DNA of 56,386 nt from Hyphomicrobiales bacterium (GTDB lineage Bacteria > Pseudomonadota > Alphaproteobacteria > Rhizobiales > Xanthobacteraceae), in NCBI GenBank assembly GCA_003135415.1, contig PLBP01000032.1, positions 102,842 through 159,227 of the forward strand, given 5' to 3'. Position numbers and translations under genes: made by a program. This document shows, piece after piece, positions 45,448-54,130 of this stretch (position 1 is the stretch's first letter; each line of letters starts with the position of its first letter). Under the pieces are notes generated by a model, which saw nothing but the letters and a program-made list of their open reading frames with translations, had not been told where the DNA came from and did no database searches.

Positions 45448-46443
45448 ATGCCGATGAATTCGCTCGCTAATCCGACCGCCGCCGAGAAACCGCCGCTGCG
45501 CATCCTGCTGTGCGCGCCGCGCAGCTTTTGCGCGGGCGTCGTGCGGGCGATCGACGCGGTCGAGCGCGCGCTCGAAAAATACGGCGCGCCGGTCTATGTC
45601 CGCCACGAAATCGTTCACAATAAATACGTGGTCGAGTCGTTGCGCCGAAAGGGCGCGATTTTCGTCGAGGAACTCGACGAGGTGCCCGACACCGGCCGGC
45701 CGGTGATCTTTTCCGCGCATGGCGTGCCCCGTGCGATCCCCGAGGAGGCCGCACGAAGGCTCCTGTTCGCCATCGACGCCACCTGCCCGCTCGTCACCAA
45801 GGTGCATCGCGAGGCCATGGTTCACTTCAAGCGCGGGCGCGAGATCGTGCTGATCGGCCATGCCGGCCACCCTGAAGTGATCGGCACCATGGGTCAGCTG
45901 CCCGCGGGCGCCGTGGTCCTGGTCGAAACCGCGCGCGATGCGCACGCGTACCAGCCGCGCGATCCGCAACAACTCGCCTACGTTACGCAAACCACGCTCT
46001 CGATCGACGACACCGCCGGATTGGTCGCGATTTTGCGCGCGCGCTTTCCCGCGATCGTCGGTCCACACAAGGAAGACATCTGTTACGCCACCACCAACCG
46101 CCAGGAAGCGGTGAAGCGCGTGGCGCCGCAGGTCGACGCTATGATTGTGGTCGGCGCGCCCAACAGTTCCAACTCGCAGCGCCTGCGCGAAGTCGCCGAG
46201 CACGCCGGTTGCGCGAAAACCGCGCTGGTGCAACGTGCCGCTGATATCAACTGGGCGATGTTCGAGCATATCGCGACCCTCGGCCTCACCGCCGGCGCCT
46301 CCGCACCCGAGGTGCTGGTCGAGGAAATCATCGACGCCTTCGCCGCGCGCTACGAGGTGAATGTGGAAACCGTTGCCGGCGGCCCGGCCGAGGACGCTTT
46401 CTTTCCGCTGCCGCGGGGTCTCCGCGAAGACGCGGCGGAGTGA
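45448..46443 (+). CDS. ispH: 4-hydroxy-3-methylbut-2-enyl diphosphate reductase
   Basis: IspH is the last enzyme of the MEP isoprenoid pathway; its iron-sulfur cluster reduces HMBPP to IPP and DMAPP. The three cluster cysteines are in [14 protein letters not shown] (Cys28), [14 protein letters not shown] and [14 protein letters not shown]. Substrate-binding ISAHGVP-like [14 protein letters not shown] and [16 protein letters not shown] are present. The length (331) is typical. ispH-thrB-rnhA is the usual order in Rhizobiales; here a DUF488 gene is inserted. Confidence 0.96.
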   Translation: MPMNSLANPTAAEKPPLRILLCAPRSFCAGVVRAIDAVERALEKYGAPVYVRHEIVHNKYVVESLRRKGAIFVEELDEVPDTGRPVIFSAHGVPRAIPEEAARRLLFAIDATCPLVTKVHREAMVHFKRGREIVLIGHAGHPEVIGTMGQLPAGAVVLVETARDAHAYQPRDPQQLAYVTQTTLSIDDTAGLVAILRARFPAIVGPHKEDICYATTNRQEAVKRVAPQVDAMIVVGAPNSSNSQRLREVAEHAGCAKTALVQRAADINWAMFEHIATLGLTAGASAPEVLVEEIIDAFAARYEVNVETVAGGPAEDAFFPLPRGLREDAAE

Positions 46444-47057
46444 GCGCGATGGACGAGCCGCGCATCCTCACCATCGGCCACTCGAATCATCCGATCGAGC
46501 GCTTCCTCGCGCTCATGCAAGGCGCGGGCGTGAGCGCGCTCGCCGACGTTCGCTCGTTTCCGGTCTCGCGCTATGCGCCGCAATTCAACAAGGATGCGCT
46601 GGCGAAATCGCTCGAAGAAAAAGCGATCAAATATCTTTATTGCGGCAAGGAATTGGGCGGCCTCACGCACGAGCGCCCTTCGACCCCCGAAAACCGCCGC
46701 GCGGGGCTTGAACGCATCGTCGCCGAAAGCGCGCGCCATCGCGTCGCGCTGATGTGCGCGGAGCGCGACCCGCTCGATTGCCACCGCTTGATGCTCGCAC
46801 GCGCGCTCGCCGAGCGCGGCGTCGCCGTCGGCCATATCCTCGCCTCCGGCGAGATCGCGAGCCAGCGCGCGACCGAGGACCGGCTGCTCGCGCGCGAGGG
46901 ACTTGCCGGCGACGACCTCTTCCCGCGCGAGGCGAGGCTTCGCGACGCCTACGGCGCCCGCCGCGGCCTCCGGCCGCCGCGCGCCGATCTCGGGTTTACC
47001 CGAGATCGGTACGAAATAGGCACAAGTCGGAAACATCCGACTTGTGCGGCCAAGTGA
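46440..47057 (+). CDS. DUF488 family protein with repeat-encoded C-terminus
   Basis: This conserved protein is of unknown function. [35 protein letters not shown] and the [18 protein letters not shown] motif with two cysteines define the family. The GTG start overlaps the ispH stop by four bases; ATG at 46449 is an alternative. The last 22-24 residues (from [13 protein letters not shown] to the end) are encoded by double-hairpin repeat R3, so the natural C-terminus was extended or replaced. It separates ispH from thrB. Confidence 0.87.
   Translation: MSAMDEPRILTIGHSNHPIERFLALMQGAGVSALADVRSFPVSRYAPQFNKDALAKSLEEKAIKYLYCGKELGGLTHERPSTPENRRAGLERIVAESARHRVALMCAERDPLDCHRLMLARALAERGVAVGHILASGEIASQRATEDRLLAREGLAGDDLFPREARLRDAYGARRGLRPPRADLGFTRDRYEIGTSRKHPTCAAK
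46984..47047 (+). repeat. Bipartite double-hairpin repeat, copy R3
   Basis: Hairpin 1 is a perfect 12-bp stem (CCGATCTCGGGT, 46984-46995 with 46998-47009) with a 2-base loop. A 10-base spacer follows, then hairpin 2, a perfect 11-bp stem (GCACAAGTCGG, 47020-47030 with 47037-47047). The copy lies inside the DUF488 reading frame and keeps it open to a TGA just beyond. Hairpin 1 shares CCGATCTCGGG with R1 and R2. Confidence 0.88.
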
Positions 47058-47064
47058 GCGCGCC

Positions 47065-48030
47065 ATGGCCGTCTATACCCAGGTCGACGAGGAGGAGCTC
47101 GAGAAGTTTCTCTTGGGCTACGATCTCGGCTCCGTGATGTCGTTCAAGGGCATCGCCGAGGGTGTCGAGAACACCAACTATTTGCTGCACACGGAGCGCG
47201 GCTATTACATCCTGACGCTCTATGAAAAACGCGTCGTCGCGGCCGATTTGCCGTTTTTCATCGGCCTGATGGAGCACCTCGCGACGCGCGGCATCAATTG
47301 CCCGCAACCGGTCAAGAATCGCAAAGGCAATGCACTCGGCGAACTTGCCGGCCGACCCGCGATGATCGTGACATTTCTCGAAGGTGTTTGGCTGCGCCGC
47401 CCGAACGTGCAGCACTGCACCGCGCTCGGCCGGGCGATGGCCGAACTGCATCAGGCCGGCGCGAGCTTTAAGCTCCACCGCGACAACGCGCTCGGGCTCG
47501 CCGGCTGGAAAAAGCTCGCGCCTCTCGCTACCCCGCGCGCCGATGAATTGGCGCCGGGTCTCGCCAAGCTCATCCTCGACGAACTCGCGCATGTGGAGCG
47601 GAATTGGCCGCGCGCGCTGCTCGCGGGCGTCATTCACGCCGATCTTTTCCCCGATAACGTTTTCTTCTTGGGCGAGAAGCTTTCGGGCCTGATCGATTTT
47701 TACTTCGCCTGCAACGATCTCTTCGCCTACGACATCGCGATTTGCCTAAACTCGTGGTGCTTCGAGATCGACGGCTCGTTCAACGTCACCAAAAGCCGCG
47801 CGCTGTTCGCGGGCTATAATAGCGTGCGCAAACTCGAACAAAGCGAGGTGGAAGCGCTTCCTCTGCTAGCGCGCGGCGCTGCGCTTCGCATTCTACTGAC
47901 CCGCACGATCGATTGGCTCAACGTTCCGCCCGGCGCGATGGTGCGGCCGAAAGATCCGCTCGAATATCTGAAAAAACTCCGCTTCCACCGCCGCATCGAC
48001 CACGCGCGCGACTACGGGCTTGCCGCATGA
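47065..48030 (+). CDS. thrB: Homoserine kinase (ThrB, APH-fold type)
   Basis: The enzyme phosphorylates homoserine in threonine synthesis. It is the aminoglycoside-phosphotransferase-fold type of Alphaproteobacteria rather than the GHMP kinase. The N-lobe [20 protein letters not shown], catalytic [13 protein letters not shown] and metal-binding GLIDFYFA are present. The start [16 protein letters not shown] is typical; the seven upstream in-frame codons lie in the repeat tail. The length (321) is normal. The rnhA start overlaps its stop (ATGA). Confidence 0.94.
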   Translation: MAVYTQVDEEELEKFLLGYDLGSVMSFKGIAEGVENTNYLLHTERGYYILTLYEKRVVAADLPFFIGLMEHLATRGINCPQPVKNRKGNALGELAGRPAMIVTFLEGVWLRRPNVQHCTALGRAMAELHQAGASFKLHRDNALGLAGWKKLAPLATPRADELAPGLAKLILDELAHVERNWPRALLAGVIHADLFPDNVFFLGEKLSGLIDFYFACNDLFAYDIAICLNSWCFEIDGSFNVTKSRALFAGYNSVRKLEQSEVEALPLLARGAALRILLTRTIDWLNVPPGAMVRPKDPLEYLKKLRFHRRIDHARDYGLAA

Positions 48031-48467
48031 GCAGGGTAATTATCCACACCGATGGCGCCTGCTCCGGCAATCCGGGCCCGGGCGGCTGGGGCGCGATCAT
48101 CCGCGACGGCGGCAAGACCACCGAGATCAAGGGCGGCGAGGCCGCAACCACCAACAACCGCATGGAATTGCTCGCGGCGATTTCCGCGCTCGAATCGTTG
48201 CCCGACAACACGCCGGCGGAATTGCACACCGACTCGCAATACCTGCGCGATGGCATCACGCAATGGCTGCACAATTGGAAGAAAAATGGCTGGCGCACCA
48301 GCGACAAAAAGCCGGTGAAAAACGTCGATCTGTGGAAGCGCTTAGAGGCCGCCGCCGAACGCCACCAGGTCACCTGGCATTGGGTGCGCGGCCATGTCGG
48401 GCACGACGAGAATGAGCGCGCCGACGAACTCGCGCGCGAAGGCATGCAGCCCTTTCTTGGGCGCTAG
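48027..48467 (+). CDS. rnhA: Ribonuclease HI
   Basis: The enzyme degrades RNA in RNA:DNA hybrids. The four catalytic carboxylates are in [18 protein letters not shown] (Asp9), [22 protein letters not shown] and [12 protein letters not shown]. The length (146) is standard. The ATG at 48027 overlaps the thrB stop. A longer in-frame reading from 47913 is a thrB shadow. Confidence 0.97.
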   Translation: MSRVIIHTDGACSGNPGPGGWGAIIRDGGKTTEIKGGEAATTNNRMELLAAISALESLPDNTPAELHTDSQYLRDGITQWLHNWKKNGWRTSDKKPVKNVDLWKRLEAAAERHQVTWHWVRGHVGHDENERADELAREGMQPFLGR

Positions 48468-48470
48468 TTC

Positions 48471-49157
48471 TTAGGGCCGCCGCTCGCGCTTCCGCACATA
48501 CATCGCCGCATCCGCGCGCGCGAGCACGGCTTCGACCGTGTCGCCAGCGGCGAGCATGGTGAAGCCGGCGGAAAGCCCGAGCTTGAAGCGCTTGCCGCCT
48601 CTCTCGAACGGAGAATCCGCGATCAGATCCTCGAACCCGCGTGCCTTCGCCTCTGCCTGGTCGGCGCGCAAATTCCACAACAGCACCACGATCTCGTCAC
48701 CGCCGATGCGCGCGACCACGTCGGAGGCGCGCACATGGCCCGAAATCAACCGCGCGATACGGCCGAGCGCCCAATCACCCGCCGCGTGGCCGTAGCGATC
48801 GTTCACCGCCTTGAAGCCGTCGAGATCGAGAAAGAGAAGTGCTGCCGTCGCGCCGTAGCGCTGCACATAGGCGAGCGCGCGCTCGAAGGCGCGCTCGAAG
48901 CCGCGCCGGTTGAGGAGGCCGGTGAGCGGATCCTCGTCGACACGCGATTCGAGTTCGGCAACGCGCGAGCGTGCCTTCGCAAGTTCCTCCTTTAGCGCAT
49001 CGAGCTCAGCCGCGAGCCGCATCGGCAAGGCTTGCGGCTTCGCGCCCGCTTTCGATTTCGCCGGCGCGACCTCAGACTCGCGCGGAGCCGCGCGCGCGCG
49101 AACGCGCTTGTCGCCCGATGGCTTGCGGCGCAGAGCCCGCAGGCGGCCCCGATTCAT
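48471..49157 (-). CDS. Diguanylate cyclase (GGDEF domain)
   Basis: The protein is predicted to make c-di-GMP from two GTP. A basic, probably disordered N-terminus (residues 1-45) and a short coiled coil (46-73) lead into the GGDEF domain. The active-site loop is GGDEI (152-156), and the inhibitory RxxD site RASD (143-146) is five residues before it, so product inhibition is expected. There is no sensor or membrane segment. The start [11 protein letters not shown] is preferred over the in-frame 49376, which would overlap purE. It is convergent with rnhA. Confidence 0.9.
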   Translation of the reverse strand: MNRGRLRALRRKPSGDKRVRARAAPRESEVAPAKSKAGAKPQALPMRLAAELDALKEELAKARSRVAELESRVDEDPLTGLLNRRGFERAFERALAYVQRYGATAALLFLDLDGFKAVNDRYGHAAGDWALGRIARLISGHVRASDVVARIGGDEIVVLLWNLRADQAEAKARGFEDLIADSPFERGGKRFKLGLSAGFTMLAAGDTVEAVLARADAAMYVRKRERRP

Positions 49158-49247
49158 GAAATTAACTCCGTTCCCGAAGCGTCGCTTGCCAGCACCCCTT
49201 CCACTCCTATAATCCGCTGCTTTCTTGCACCAGGGGGGTGCCAAAGA

Positions 49248-49739
49248 ATGCCCGCAGGGAAGCGTCCGGTCGCGATCGTCATGGGCAGCCAGTCCGACTG
49301 GGAAACGCTTCGCTTCGCGGCGGCGGCGCTCGACGAGCTTGGCATCGGTCACGAAAGCCTGATCGTGTCGGCGCACCGCACGCCCGACCGCCTATTCAAA
49401 TTCGCCAAATCCGCGCGCAAGAAGGGCTTCAAGGTCGTGATCGCGGGCGCCGGCGGTGCCGCCCACCTTCCCGGCATGACCGCTTCGCTCACCTCGCTTC
49501 CCGTTCTCGGCGTGCCGATGAACACGACGGCGCTCGAGGGCAAGGACAGCCTTCTCTCCATCATGCAGATGCCGGCCGGCATTCCGGTCGGCACGCTCGC
49601 GATCGGCAAACCCGGCGCCATCAACGCGGCGCTCCTCGCCGCCGCCGTGCTCGCGCTCTCCGACGCCAAGCTCGCCAAGCGCCTCGATCAATTCCGCAGC
49701 CGCCAGACCGCTTCGGTCGGCAAACGCCCGAAGAACTGA
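49248..49739 (+). CDS. purE: N5-carboxyaminoimidazole ribonucleotide mutase
   Basis: PurE class I converts N5-CAIR to CAIR in de novo purine synthesis. [18 protein letters not shown], the catalytic His region [13 protein letters not shown], and [11 protein letters not shown] are signatures. The start has AGGGGGG at 49232-49238. The length (163) is typical. purK follows after 10 bases, as expected for a functional pair. Confidence 0.97.
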   Translation: MPAGKRPVAIVMGSQSDWETLRFAAAALDELGIGHESLIVSAHRTPDRLFKFAKSARKKGFKVVIAGAGGAAHLPGMTASLTSLPVLGVPMNTTALEGKDSLLSIMQMPAGIPVGTLAIGKPGAINAALLAAAVLALSDAKLAKRLDQFRSRQTASVGKRPKN

Positions 49740-49749
49740 CTGAGGGCCC

Positions 49750-50847
49750 ATGGCCGGCAATTTGCCCGTGCTCAAGCCGGGATCGACACTCGGCATTCTC
49801 GGCGGTGGTCAGCTCGGCCGCATGCTCATTATCGCGGCCGCGCGCCTTGGCCTCCGCTCCCACGTCTATTCGCCAGAGCCCGATTCCTGCGCCTTCGACG
49901 TCGCCAGCGAAAAAACCTGCGCGCCCTATGACGACGACGATGCGCTTACGCGCTTCGCCAAAAGCGTCGACCTCATCACCTACGAGTTCGAGAACGTGCC
50001 GGCGGAGACGGCGGATTTTCTCGTCACCAACCGGAGTGTGGTTTTGCCGGATCCCGCGATCCTGGCAACGACGCAAGACCGGCTCGCGGAAAAGAACTTC
50101 CTGATCGATTTCGGCATCGGCACCGCGCCGTTCGCGGAAATCGGTTCCGAGGTCGATGTCTCCGTCGCCGTCGTGCAAATCGAACCGCCCGCAGTATTGA
50201 AAACGCGGCGGCTTGGCTATGACGGCAAGGGACAGGTGGTCGTGCGAGAAGAAGGCGACGCGGCGGCGGCCTGGAAGGAGTTGGGAGAAGTTCCCGCGAT
50301 TCTCGAAGGCTTCATCGAATTCGAGCGCGAGATTTCCGTCATCGCCGCGCGCGGGCGCGACGGCAGCTTCGCCGCCTACGACCCGATCGAGAACATCTAC
50401 CGCGAGCACATTCTGCACCGCTCGCTCGTCCCGGCCGCGCTCTCCCCCGCCGTCGCCAAAGAGGCGGTCGGCATCGCGAAGAAAATCGCCGACGAGCTTT
50501 CCTATGTCGGCGTGCTCACGGTCGAGATGTTCGTGGTCGAGAAAGACGGAAGATTTCAGCTGCTCGTCAACGAAATCGCGCCGCGCGTGCACAATTCCGG
50601 ACACTGGACGATCGACGGCGCGAGCGTAAGCCAGTTCGAGCAGCATATCCGCGCGATCGCCGGCTGGCCGCTCGCTAAACCCCGCCGCCTCGGCAAGATC
50701 GAGATGACGAACCTGATCGGCGACGAAATCGAAGGCTGGAAGAAGTTTCTCGCCGAGCCGGGCGCTGTGCTCCATATCTACGGCAAGCGCGAGGCACGGC
50801 CGGGACGCAAGATGGGGCACGTGACGCGGATAAAGCCGGAGAAATAA
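49750..50847 (+). CDS. purK: N5-carboxyaminoimidazole ribonucleotide synthase
   Basis: PurK is an ATP-grasp enzyme that carboxylates AIR with bicarbonate. The N-terminal LGILGGGQLGRMLIIAAARL and the grasp domain with KTRRLGYDGKGQVVV, EGFIEFEREISVIAARG and VNEIAPRVHNSGHWTIDG are all present. The length (365) is normal. It is convergent with the tartrate dehydratase-like gene. Confidence 0.96.
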   Translation: MAGNLPVLKPGSTLGILGGGQLGRMLIIAAARLGLRSHVYSPEPDSCAFDVASEKTCAPYDDDDALTRFAKSVDLITYEFENVPAETADFLVTNRSVVLPDPAILATTQDRLAEKNFLIDFGIGTAPFAEIGSEVDVSVAVVQIEPPAVLKTRRLGYDGKGQVVVREEGDAAAAWKELGEVPAILEGFIEFEREISVIAARGRDGSFAAYDPIENIYREHILHRSLVPAALSPAVAKEAVGIAKKIADELSYVGVLTVEMFVVEKDGRFQLLVNEIAPRVHNSGHWTIDGASVSQFEQHIRAIAGWPLAKPRRLGKIEMTNLIGDEIEGWKKFLAEPGAVLHIYGKREARPGRKMGHVTRIKPEK

Positions 50848-50854
50848 TTTCCGC

Positions 50855-52036
50855 TCAACGGCTAGGCCCCGCCTCCGCCATCGGCTTCATCACCGCGTAG
50901 AGATCGTTCTTCGCCTCGAAGCCGATGCCGGGAATATCTGGCATTTTCACCCGGCTATCCCGGATCGGCGTGTCGTCGGCGAAGCCGCCGAAAGGCGCGA
51001 AGACCTGCGGGTAGGATTCGTTGCCACCCAACCCCAGCCCCACCGCGATATTGAGCGCGAACTGGTGGCCGCCATGCGGCACGCAGCGGCGCGGCGACCA
51101 GCCGTGCGCTACGAGCATCTCAAGCGTTCGCAAATACTCGACCAGTCCGTAGGACAGCGCCGGATCAAATTGCAAAATGTCGCGATCGGGCCTGAGGCCG
51201 CCGTGGCGAATGAGATTGCGCGCGTCTTGCATCGAAAACAGATTCTCGCCGGTCGCGAGCGACCCCTCATAGCGCGCGGCGATCGCCGCGTGCGAAAGAT
51301 AATCCAACGGATCCACCGGCTCCTCGTACCAGCGTAGCTTCAGCGACGCGATCGCTTCAGCATAGGCGGTGGCCGTGTCGAGATCGAAGCGTCCATTGGC
51401 GTCGACGCACAGATTCTCACCGCGTCCATTGAGCACCTGCAAGACGGCCTCGATCCGTTTCAGGTCCGTCGCGAGATCAGCGCCGCCGATTTTCATCTTC
51501 GCGGTGGAATAGCCGCGATCGAGATAGCCCCGCATTTCGGCGGCGAGGCTCTTGGCGTCGTCGCCGGGATAATAATAGCCGCCGGCGGCATAGACCCACG
51601 CCGATGGATCCGCGTTGCCGCCGTTGTAGCGATCGGCCAAGAGCTTCCACAGCGGCACGCCTTCCGCTTTGGCGAGCGCATCCCAAATCGCCATGTCGAG
51701 GACGCCAACCGCGACCGAGCGCTCGCCGTGGCCGCCCGGCTTCTCGTTCTTCATCATCGCGGCCCAGGCCTTGGCGGGATCAATCAGGCCGCGCCCGTCT
51801 TGCAGCTCGCTCGCACCCGGCTCTTTCAGGCGCGGAATGAAGCGCTCGCGGAGGAGCGCCTGCTGCGCGTAGCGGCCGTTGGAGTTGAAACCGAAGCCGA
51901 CCACCGGCCGCCCGTCCTTCACCGCATCGGTGAAGATCGCGACCACGCTCGCGGTCATCGCCGAGAAATCGATGAAAGCGTTGCGGATCGAGGATTTGAT
52001 CGGAACGACGATGTCGGAAATGCCGGTGATGCGCAT
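50855..52036 (-). CDS. tarD: D-tartrate dehydratase-like enolase-superfamily protein
   Basis: This mandelate-racemase-type acid-sugar dehydratase is, from memory, closest to Bradyrhizobium D-tartrate dehydratase, with extensive matches such as [19 protein letters not shown] and [13 protein letters not shown]. The presumed base lysine is in [12 protein letters not shown]. Metal ligands are in [16 protein letters not shown] and ATGENLF. The catalytic histidine is in [20 protein letters not shown]. The start [20 protein letters not shown] is typical; the upstream 30 codons are not. The length (393) fits. No transporter or regulator gene adjoins it. Confidence 0.85.
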   Translation of the reverse strand: MRITGISDIVVPIKSSIRNAFIDFSAMTASVVAIFTDAVKDGRPVVGFGFNSNGRYAQQALLRERFIPRLKEPGASELQDGRGLIDPAKAWAAMMKNEKPGGHGERSVAVGVLDMAIWDALAKAEGVPLWKLLADRYNGGNADPSAWVYAAGGYYYPGDDAKSLAAEMRGYLDRGYSTAKMKIGGADLATDLKRIEAVLQVLNGRGENLCVDANGRFDLDTATAYAEAIASLKLRWYEEPVDPLDYLSHAAIAARYEGSLATGENLFSMQDARNLIRHGGLRPDRDILQFDPALSYGLVEYLRTLEMLVAHGWSPRRCVPHGGHQFALNIAVGLGLGGNESYPQVFAPFGGFADDTPIRDSRVKMPDIPGIGFEAKNDLYAVMKPMAEAGPSR

Positions 52037-52207
52037 GGCCGGCAAACTATGCTCTGGGGCGGGATTTCCGCAACGATGGAGCCTTATGGAACAAAGTGGA
52101 CTTTCCCGGACTTTTCTGGTACGCACCGCGCGCTCCGTGAGGCCCGCCGCTTTTGCCGCGGGAGGCTCGGCCGAAACCCGATCCTAGACTTGGAAAGAGG
52201 AAGACAC

Positions 52208-52552
52208 GTGCAGGTTCTCGTTCGCGACAACAACGTCGATCAAGCCCTCAAGGCGCTCAAGAAGAAAATGCAGCGCGAGGGGATTTTCCGCGAGATGAAA
52301 CTGCGCGGCCACTACGAAAAGCCCTCCGAGAAGCGCGCCCGCGAGAAGGCGGAAGCGATCCGCCGCGCGCGCAAGCTCGCGCGCAAGCGCGCCCAGCGCG
52401 AAGGGCTTCTGCCCATGAAGCCCAAGATCGTACCCGGCGCGACCGGCGGCCGCGGCGGCCGGCCCGGCGGTTTCGGTGGTGGCGGTGGCTTTGGCGGTGG
52501 TGGAGGCGGCGGCTTTGGCGGCGGTGGCGGCTTCGGTGGCGGTCATCGCTGA
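52208..52552 (+). CDS. rpsU: 30S ribosomal protein bS21 with glycine-rich tail
   Basis: bS21 sits near the anti-Shine-Dalgarno site and helps initiation. Residues 1-70 match the family ([40 protein letters not shown]). The GTG start is preceded by GAGGAAG. Residues about 79-112 form an unusual run of GGFGGGGG-type repeats ending GGHR. The E. coli protein has 71 residues and no tail. A terminator follows. Longer in-frame readings upstream are shadows of the tarD gene. Confidence 0.94.
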   Translation: MQVLVRDNNVDQALKALKKKMQREGIFREMKLRGHYEKPSEKRAREKAEAIRRARKLARKRAQREGLLPMKPKIVPGATGGRGGRPGGFGGGGGFGGGGGGGFGGGGGFGGGHR

Positions 52553-52577
52553 TCTATCCACTCATTCAATGATCTCG

Positions 52578-52613
52578 CGCGGGCAGGCTCAAAACCTCGC
52601 CCGCGTTTTCATT
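52578..52613 (+). terminator. Rho-independent terminator after rpsU
   Basis: A 7-bp stem, CGCGGGC (52578-52584) with GCCCGCG (52599-52605), is extended by AGG/CCT inside the loop and followed by TTTTCATTT. Confidence 0.8.
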
Positions 52614-52618
52614 TCTGG

Positions 52619-53422
52619 CTAGAGCCCGCGCTCGGCGAGAAAACTTCGGATCATATTCATCGCGCCATATTGATCGAGGTCGACGTGACTGCCCTCGGGA
52701 AAGCGCACGAATTTCTTCGGCGCGCGGATGAGCGCATAAAGCCGCTCGCCATATCGGATCGGCACGACGCGATCACGCTCGCCATGAATGACGAGCACGG
52801 GAGCGCTGACACGACCGACCCGCTCGTCCGAGCGGTAGGTATCCTTCAGCAACAGCCGCACCGGCAGGAACGGATAGGCAACAGCGGCGACATCGACGAT
52901 CGAGGTGTAGGGCGTTTGCAACAGGACGTGTGCCACCGAGCTTGTAGCCGCGAGCCAAATGGCAACGCCGGTGCCGAGCGATTCGCCGAAAACCGCGATC
53001 CGGCTTGCCGGATAACGCGCGGCCACGAAGGCATAGGCGGCAACAGCGTCGGCGAGTAACCCCGCTTCGCTCGGGCTTCCGCTCGAGCCGCCATAGCCGC
53101 GATAGGAAAGCGCCAGCAGACCGTTGCCGTTCGCGATCAGGCCGCGAAAGCGATTGAGGCGATTGACGAGCGCGCCGCCATTGCCGTGGAAATAGAGAAC
53201 CACGGGCTTTCCGTCCGCCGCCCGCACGTACCAGGCAACGAGCTTTTCGCCGTCGGCGGATTCAAACGTGACTTCTTCGGCTTCGGGAAGTCCCGCTTCG
53301 GCAGGCGGCGTGCGCGTGCGGTCGGGAAAATACATCAGCGCGCGCTGGGCGAAATAAGCGAGCACGACCACCGCGCCATAGCCGAGCAGCAGGAATGCGA
53401 GGATTGATTTAAATATCGCCAT
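52619..53422 (-). CDS. Alpha/beta hydrolase, membrane-anchored (BEM46/ABHD-like)
   Basis: This is a predicted serine hydrolase of unknown substrate. An N-terminal hydrophobic anchor (about residues 4-26) precedes the hydrolase fold. The oxyanion motif is YFHGNGGALVNRL, the nucleophile elbow is AVFGESLGTGVAIW, the acidic residue is in LVIHGERDRVVPI, and the histidine is in EGSHVDLDQYG. The length (267) is normal. It is divergent from lemA. Confidence 0.9.
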   Translation of the reverse strand: MAIFKSILAFLLLGYGAVVVLAYFAQRALMYFPDRTRTPPAEAGLPEAEEVTFESADGEKLVAWYVRAADGKPVVLYFHGNGGALVNRLNRFRGLIANGNGLLALSYRGYGGSSGSPSEAGLLADAVAAYAFVAARYPASRIAVFGESLGTGVAIWLAATSSVAHVLLQTPYTSIVDVAAVAYPFLPVRLLLKDTYRSDERVGRVSAPVLVIHGERDRVVPIRYGERLYALIRAPKKFVRFPEGSHVDLDQYGAMNMIRSFLAERGL

Positions 53423-53531
53423 GGCCGCTGGATAGCACGCCGCGACGATGCCCGCGTTGTCCTCAGGGTTGTGCGCAAACGCGAATTATGCGCTAGCTTT
53501 GCGAAATATATGCCGCGGGAGAGCAAGGTCT

Positions 53532-54095
53532 ATGTCGACTTCAGGTTGGATTATTCTCGGTATTGTCGGTTTTCTGATCGTCACCGCGATCTTCATCTAT
53601 AACGGGCTCATTACGCTCCGACAGCGCGTCAATCAGGCCTTCGCCGATATCGACGTACAATTAAAGCAGCGCCACGACCTGATCCCCAACCTGATCGAAA
53701 CCGTGAAGGGCTACGCCGCGCACGAGCGCGGCACGCTCGACGCGGTGGTCCAGGCCCGCAATGCCGCCATGGCCGCGCAGACGCCGGGCCAGGTCGCCGC
53801 CGCCGAGAACCAGCTCACCGGTGCCATTCGCGGGCTGCTTGCACTCGGCGAGGCCTATCCCGACCTCAAGGCGAGTGCGAACTTCCAGCAATTGCAGGCC
53901 GAATTGTCCGACCTCGAGAACAAGATCGCCGCGGCGCGCCGCTTCTTCAACAACGCGGTGCAGGAATACAACACCGGCATCCAGCGTTTTCCGGCGGCGA
54001 TATTCGCGGGCATGCTCGGATTCAGCCAGCGCGACTTCTTCGATCTCGGCGCCGACCGCGGCCAGCTGCAAGAGCCGCCGCAGGTCAAGTTCTGA
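53532..54095 (+). CDS. lemA: LemA family protein
   Basis: This membrane protein has one N-terminal transmembrane helix (about residues 7-25) and a helical bundle facing the cytoplasm or periplasm. The FADIDVQLKQRHDLIPNLIE and NAVQEYNTGIQRFPAAIFAG motifs define the family. The length (187) is typical. The start is MSTSGWIILG. It is followed 35 bases later by an HtpX-type protease gene, a recurrent pairing that suggests joint action in membrane protein quality control, though the mechanism is not established. Confidence 0.94.
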   Translation: MSTSGWIILGIVGFLIVTAIFIYNGLITLRQRVNQAFADIDVQLKQRHDLIPNLIETVKGYAAHERGTLDAVVQARNAAMAAQTPGQVAAAENQLTGAIRGLLALGEAYPDLKASANFQQLQAELSDLENKIAAARRFFNNAVQEYNTGIQRFPAAIFAGMLGFSQRDFFDLGADRGQLQEPPQVKF

Positions 54096-54130
54096 CGTAG
54101 CCGTTGCGCGGCGAAGGCCGCGGGCCGCTC

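Noticed and set aside
49621-50820. A 399-codon minus-strand frame
   Set aside because: It is the shadow of purE/purK, both of which have complete family motifs.
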